50,095 nt of DNA from NCBI GenBank assembly GCA_013285855.1, contig JABDGW010000016.1, positions 1 to 50,095 on the forward strand, read 5' to 3'. Origin of the DNA: Bacteroidota bacterium (GTDB lineage: Bacteria > Bacteroidota > Bacteroidia > Chitinophagales > Chitinophagaceae). Position 1 is the stretch's first letter; each line of letters begins with the position of its first letter. The position numbers and the translations under genes were made by a program. This document shows positions 48,228 through 50,095 of this stretch, piece after piece. Under the pieces are notes generated by a model, which had not been told where the DNA came from, ran no database searches, and worked only from the letters and a program-made list of their open reading frames with translations.

Positions 48228-50095
48228 TTATAATTTAATATTCACTCCAATCATAAAATTGGCTGGTGCCGCAGGATAATAATAATTATCATTTATCACT
48301 TCTCCATCATAGGTATAAGGATAAGTGTTTGCATTAGGGTTATACAATCTGTTAAAGATGTTATTAACTGCAACAATAAAATCCATCCGGTTAAATAATA
48401 GCTTATACAAAGAATAATTCAACCTGAAATCTTCTGTAAAATAAGATGGCAACATGCGGGCATTGTTTTCTGTATTATCCAAATATTGCTTACCAACATA
48501 CTTGCTTATAAAATTCAGTTGCATATTTTTTAAGGGAACAAATGTTACTGTTGCTGCAGAAATTATATTTGGCGAAAAAGAAATATTAGTGTTTTTGTGT
48601 TCAACTATTTGCTGACCTATATAATTATAATCTGCATCATATTCATCTAAATATTCAATAAAAGATTTTATTTTATTGCTGCTTAAAGTAATATTTCCAT
48701 TTACATTCATCCATGAATTAATTGCAGCACCAGCCTGCAATTCAATTCCTGTTCTATAACTATTGGGCACATTTATTCTGGTATAACTTCCAACATCATT
48801 TATCTTTCCCGTTAATACCAACTGATCTTTATACATCATATAATACAGCGTTGCAGAAAAATTATATTTATTCGTTTTCCGCTCAATCGCCGCTTCAAAA
48901 TCATGCAGCGTTTCTGCGTTTGGTTGCTGTTGAAGGCTTGCTTCAAAATCATCACGATTCGGTTCTTTATGTGCCATTGCATAACTTAAGTATGCGTTCC
49001 ATCCGTTGAAATTATAATCAATACCAGCTTTAGGATTAAAGAAATTAAAATCTCTTTTTATAAATAACGTTGAACTGCCTTCAAACCCTTGCATATCATG
49101 CATAACATGCCGGTATTGCAAATCAACAAAACTGCTTAAGCTGTTGTTGAAATTATGCATCCATTTTGCATACATATTTTCATCTGCTTTTGTAGCAGGA
49201 TAATTATAATATTCATAATCGTTTGGAATTTTTGCTTCGCTCCAAACTAATTTTCCATAATGTTTTCCATCATATTTACTCCAGCTTCCGCCAATTGTTA
49301 GTTCATCTTTTTTAGTTTTATATTGAAGCGAAAATATTTGTCCATAAAAATAGTTATCCAGCCAAAGCTGACGTACAAGATCTGCAATCGAAGTATCATT
49401 CAAATTATAATCGCTTAAATTTTGTTGTGCTTTATATTCTTCATAATAGCCTTTACCTCTTATTAAAAATAGAGCTGTATTAAATTTCCATTTGCTGTTG
49501 AATGTATGATCATAAAACAATTGATAATGTGTTTGCCAATAATTATCTGTTTGATTACTGTAAGGCGTTCCGGGTTTTTCGGTGCCTGCAGGATTATATC
49601 TACGATTCGTTTGTAAACTATCAAACGGAATTCCATACCATGCCTGGTAGGTTTTTTCTTTACCCGAAAAGATATTTAAGCGTAAAGAATTTTTATTACC
49701 AATATATGCAGCAGAAGTGTAAAAAGATTTCAAATTACTAAACGCACGATCAATATACCCATCACTTGTAATGCGGCTTAAACGCGCATCAATTGTAAAA
49801 TGATTTCCAATTAAACCTGTACCCAATTTAATGGTGTTTTTCCAGGTATTGAATGAGCCAAAACTGTTATCGGTTTCAGCATATGCTTTTTTATTAATTT
49901 CATTTGTGCTGATGTTAATGGTTGCACCAAAAGCACCAGATCCATTGGTTGAAGTTCCAACACCACGCTGTATCTGAATTGAACTTGCAGATGAAACAAA
50001 ATCAGGAAGATCAACAAAATAAGTTCCCAAACTTTCCGCATCATTAAACGGTATTCCATTTAACGTAACATTGATTCGCGTTGCATCTGTACCGT
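48228..50095 (-). CDS. TonB-dependent outer-membrane receptor, 5' end beyond window
   Basis: The frame is open through base 50095, so the start and signal peptide lie outside. The visible part begins in the plug domain: GTDATRINVTLNGIPFNDAE, then SLGTYFVDLPDFVSSASSIQ and IQRGVGTSTNGSGAFGATIN, the standard end of the plug. The rest is a 22-strand β-barrel pattern with alternating aromatic strands, ending in PAAPANFMIGVNIKL at the C-terminus with a terminal hydrophobic residue, as in outer-membrane barrels. It imports a ligand (siderophore, vitamin or glycan) with TonB-ExbBD energy; which ligand is not visible. It is downstream of and convergent with the ArsR-type regulator gene. Confidence 0.95.
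   Translation of the reverse strand, partial: GTDATRINVTLNGIPFNDAESLGTYFVDLPDFVSSASSIQIQRGVGTSTNGSGAFGATINISTNEINKKAYAETDNSFGSFNTWKNTIKLGTGLIGNHFTIDARLSRITSDGYIDRAFSNLKSFYTSAAYIGNKNSLRLNIFSGKEKTYQAWYGIPFDSLQTNRRYNPAGTEKPGTPYSNQTDNYWQTHYQLFYDHTFNSKWKFNTALFLIRGKGYYEEYKAQQNLSDYNLNDTSIADLVRQLWLDNYFYGQIFSLQYKTKKDELTIGGSWSKYDGKHYGKLVWSEAKIPNDYEYYNYPATKADENMYAKWMHNFNNSLSSFVDLQYRHVMHDMQGFEGSSTLFIKRDFNFFNPKAGIDYNFNGWNAYLSYAMAHKEPNRDDFEASLQQQPNAETLHDFEAAIERKTNKYNFSATLYYMMYKDQLVLTGKINDVGSYTRINVPNSYRTGIELQAGAAINSWMNVNGNITLSSNKIKSFIEYLDEYDADYNYIGQQIVEHKNTNISFSPNIISAATVTFVPLKNMQLNFISKYVGKQYLDNTENNARMLPSYFTEDFRLNYSLYKLLFNRMDFIVAVNNIFNRLYNPNANTYPYTYDGEVINDNYYYPAAPANFMIGVNIKL

Overview
The window is chromosomal DNA of a low-G+C Bacteroidota bacterium, most likely family Chitinophagaceae. 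Several things point there: a GldH gliding lipoprotein, a CHU_C/type IX-sorted surface protein, a DUF4270 lipoprotein beside a standalone starch-synthase domain and panC, a TonB-dependent outer-membrane receptor, the nusB–DUF1573–yajC–coaE order, DUF5990, Bacteroidota-type TAnnTTTG promoter candidates and few Shine-Dalgarno sequences. The genes are mostly housekeeping and conserved lineage genes. I saw no phage, transposase, plasmid gene or CRISPR array.

Layout. 1–2.1 kb holds an edge-truncated membrane protein, a DUF5990 protein and a small exported protein, separated by two copies of a 74-bp repeat. 2.1–7.1 kb holds a GNAT acetyltransferase, a VanX-like D-Ala-D-Ala dipeptidase, then (minus strand) coaE, yajC, a DUF1573 lipoprotein, nusB and proline dehydrogenase. 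7.2–11.2 kb holds DUF1579 and DUF1801 proteins, a PlsC acyltransferase coupled to an ATP-grasp-like protein, and an exported protein. 11.3–18 kb holds an SDR oxidoreductase, a tandem pair of exported paralogues, a small membrane protein, a Cys-containing exported protein, a GT9 glycosyltransferase and a sulfatase. 18–18.3 kb carries tRNA-Leu(TAA) and tRNA-Gly(GCC). 18.3–21.1 kb holds a small membrane protein, a GT2 glycosyltransferase, YicC and GldH. 21.1–24.4 kb is the most accessory-looking part: a 630-bp gene-poor stretch with hairpins and a 20-bp perfect palindrome, an α/β hydrolase of atypical composition, a GH13 amylase and a small hydrophilic ORF. 24.4–34 kb holds a type IX-sorted protein, prfB with its programmed +1 frameshift, a membrane protein, a second DUF1801 protein, panC, the starch-synthase-like protein, DUF4270 and metK. 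34–40.5 kb holds a HicBA toxin-antitoxin pair, an orphan HisB N-terminal phosphatase, a Tat-exported sugar isomerase-like protein, bioB, and a GCS2 ligase / ATP-grasp / esterase group. 40.5–50.1 kb holds an S9 peptidase, a three-PAS histidine kinase, MgtE, a SET-domain protein, a nitrobindin–RidA fusion, an ArsR-type regulator and the 3' part of a TonB-dependent receptor gene.

The genes cover CoA and biotin supply (coaE, panC, bioB), SAM synthesis (metK), translation and transcription (prfB, nusB, yicC, tRNAs), envelope biogenesis (yajC, plsC, glycosyltransferases, gldH), and polymer or peptide use (sulfatase, GH13, S9 peptidase, TonB receptor).

The least-described items are the GCS2–ATP-grasp–esterase group (37.3–40.5 kb), the nitrobindin–RidA fusion (46.6–47.4 kb), the ATP-grasp-like protein coupled to plsC (9.1–10.3 kb), the starch-synthase domain lacking its substrate motif (30.4–31.2 kb) and the dispersed hairpin repeats. 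All assignments come from reading the sequence and from knowledge of the families; no database search was run.
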